From Moraxellaceae bacterium (GTDB lineage: Bacteria > Pseudomonadota > Gammaproteobacteria > Pseudomonadales > Moraxellaceae): a stretch of 64,000 nt of DNA. The notes beneath the pieces are model-generated. The model was not told where the DNA came from and made no database searches. It saw nothing but the letters and a program-made list of their open reading frames with translations. Position 1 is the first letter of the stretch, and each line of letters starts with the position of its first letter. This document shows, piece after piece, positions 63,561 through 64,000 of this stretch. Both the position numbers and the translations under genes were made by a program. The stretch is from contig JAJFBF010000002.1 in NCBI GenBank assembly GCA_020697295.1, positions 17,544 through 81,543 of the forward strand. The letters are read 5' to 3'.

Positions 63561-64000
63561 GTTTGGGCAGCAGATCTTATATCTGTTGAGGTGCACTGGA
63601 TCGCCACGGTTAATTCGCTCTAGCAGAGTGGGAAGCGCCTTGGCGCCAGCCTTCCAGAACTTGCTGACGGCCTTCAGGTACTCAATTACCGCAGCCTTTG
63701 ATCCGATTTTAAGCAGTGAATTGGCAAGCTCAAGGTTTGGCCCGAACGTATCTAACTGCGGTGAGCCCGGTGACGCGCCCGCTTTAAGCAAATACTGCTC
63801 TGCCAGTTTAATGTTTCCTTCTCGCATGGCGATCACGCCAAGCGCGGAATTTGCTTCGTGGATCGCATTCCCGTAGTTCCAATCCTTACGCTCGAGATCG
63901 GCTATCTGTAGATATTCATTTGCCAGACGAGATACCTCTGCCGTGTCGCTCCGGAACAGGGCCTCCCTCAGTTCGCCATCAATTGAGTAGAATCGTTCCT
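63555..64000 (-). CDS. TPR-like hypothetical protein (N-terminus outside window)
   Basis: The frame is open to the window edge, giving at least 147 residues; an internal GTG at 63836 is not needed as start. The sequence is helical with TPR-like units (SALGVIAMREGNIKLAEQYL, ELANSLLKIGSKAAVIEYL). It ends KICCPNG with its TAA stop inside the attC-like site, a typical cassette arrangement. The function is unknown. Confidence 0.72.
   Translation of the reverse strand, partial: ERFYSIDGELREALFRSDTAEVSRLANEYLQIADLERKDWNYGNAIHEANSALGVIAMREGNIKLAEQYLLKAGASPGSPQLDTFGPNLELANSLLKIGSKAAVIEYLKAVSKFWKAGAKALPTLLERINRGDPVHLNRYKICCPNG

Overview
The window is a dense, high-GC stretch of bacterial chromosome. 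The order miaA-hfq-hflX-hflK-hflC followed by hisZ-purA, an Mla-type locus, a type IV pilin with a sigma-54-type promoter and a Pseudomonas/Xanthomonas-style REP family all point to a Gammaproteobacterium. The many lipid and hydrophobic-substrate genes (thiolase, MaoC, P450, MpaB-type oxygenase, several alpha/beta hydrolases) would suit a Nevskiales/Solimonadaceae-like organism. That last placement is inference. No rRNA, tRNA or CRISPR array was seen.

Layout. 1-5.5 kb: miaA (cut by the edge), hfq, hflX and a tightly overlapping hflK-hflC-lrgA-lrgB operon. 5.6-8.2 kb: hisZ and purA. 8.2-10.4 kb: an MCE/Mla-like locus whose ATPase-position gene has lost every ABC motif. 10.5-23.7 kb: a hexamer repeat, pilin gene, SDR/TetR pair, mtgA, EamA transporter, two members of an unrecognised paralogous family, an esterase with an Ala/Lys/Pro tail, a SRPBCC protein, a CsgD-like regulator next to a CsgC/CsgH-like protein, and a dienelactone hydrolase. 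23.7-25.0 kb: no convincing gene, but minus-strand terminators, a ten-copy heptamer repeat and a 19-bp hairpin.

25-41 kb: a MaoC plus degenerate-thiolase operon with a divergent AraC regulator and tandem operator, MOSC protein, lipocalin, aconitase, molybdopterin oxidoreductase, NlpC/P60 protein, thioesterase, hrpB and a hydrolase. 41-55 kb: sodium:solute symporter, ferredoxin-NADP reductase, a TetR regulator divergent from an MpaB-type oxygenase and a P450 with a palindromic operator, a lipase-like hydrolase, MFS exporter, FAD/Rieske oxidoreductase, a PhaC-like hydrolase with serine in the nucleophile position, and hemN. 55-61 kb: small accessory genes and two copies of a 160-170 bp hairpin repeat with compensatory base changes.

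61-64 kb: a lower-GC run of small, mostly unrecognised genes, all on the minus strand. Two attC-like sites lie about 30 bp upstream of gene starts and one overlaps a stop codon. This looks like a piece of an integron cassette array. No integrase is in the window. The most notable observations are this array, the motif-less Mla ATPase, the thiolase lacking its nucleophilic Cys and GHP His, the CsgD/CsgC-like pair without curli subunits, and the covarying repeat.
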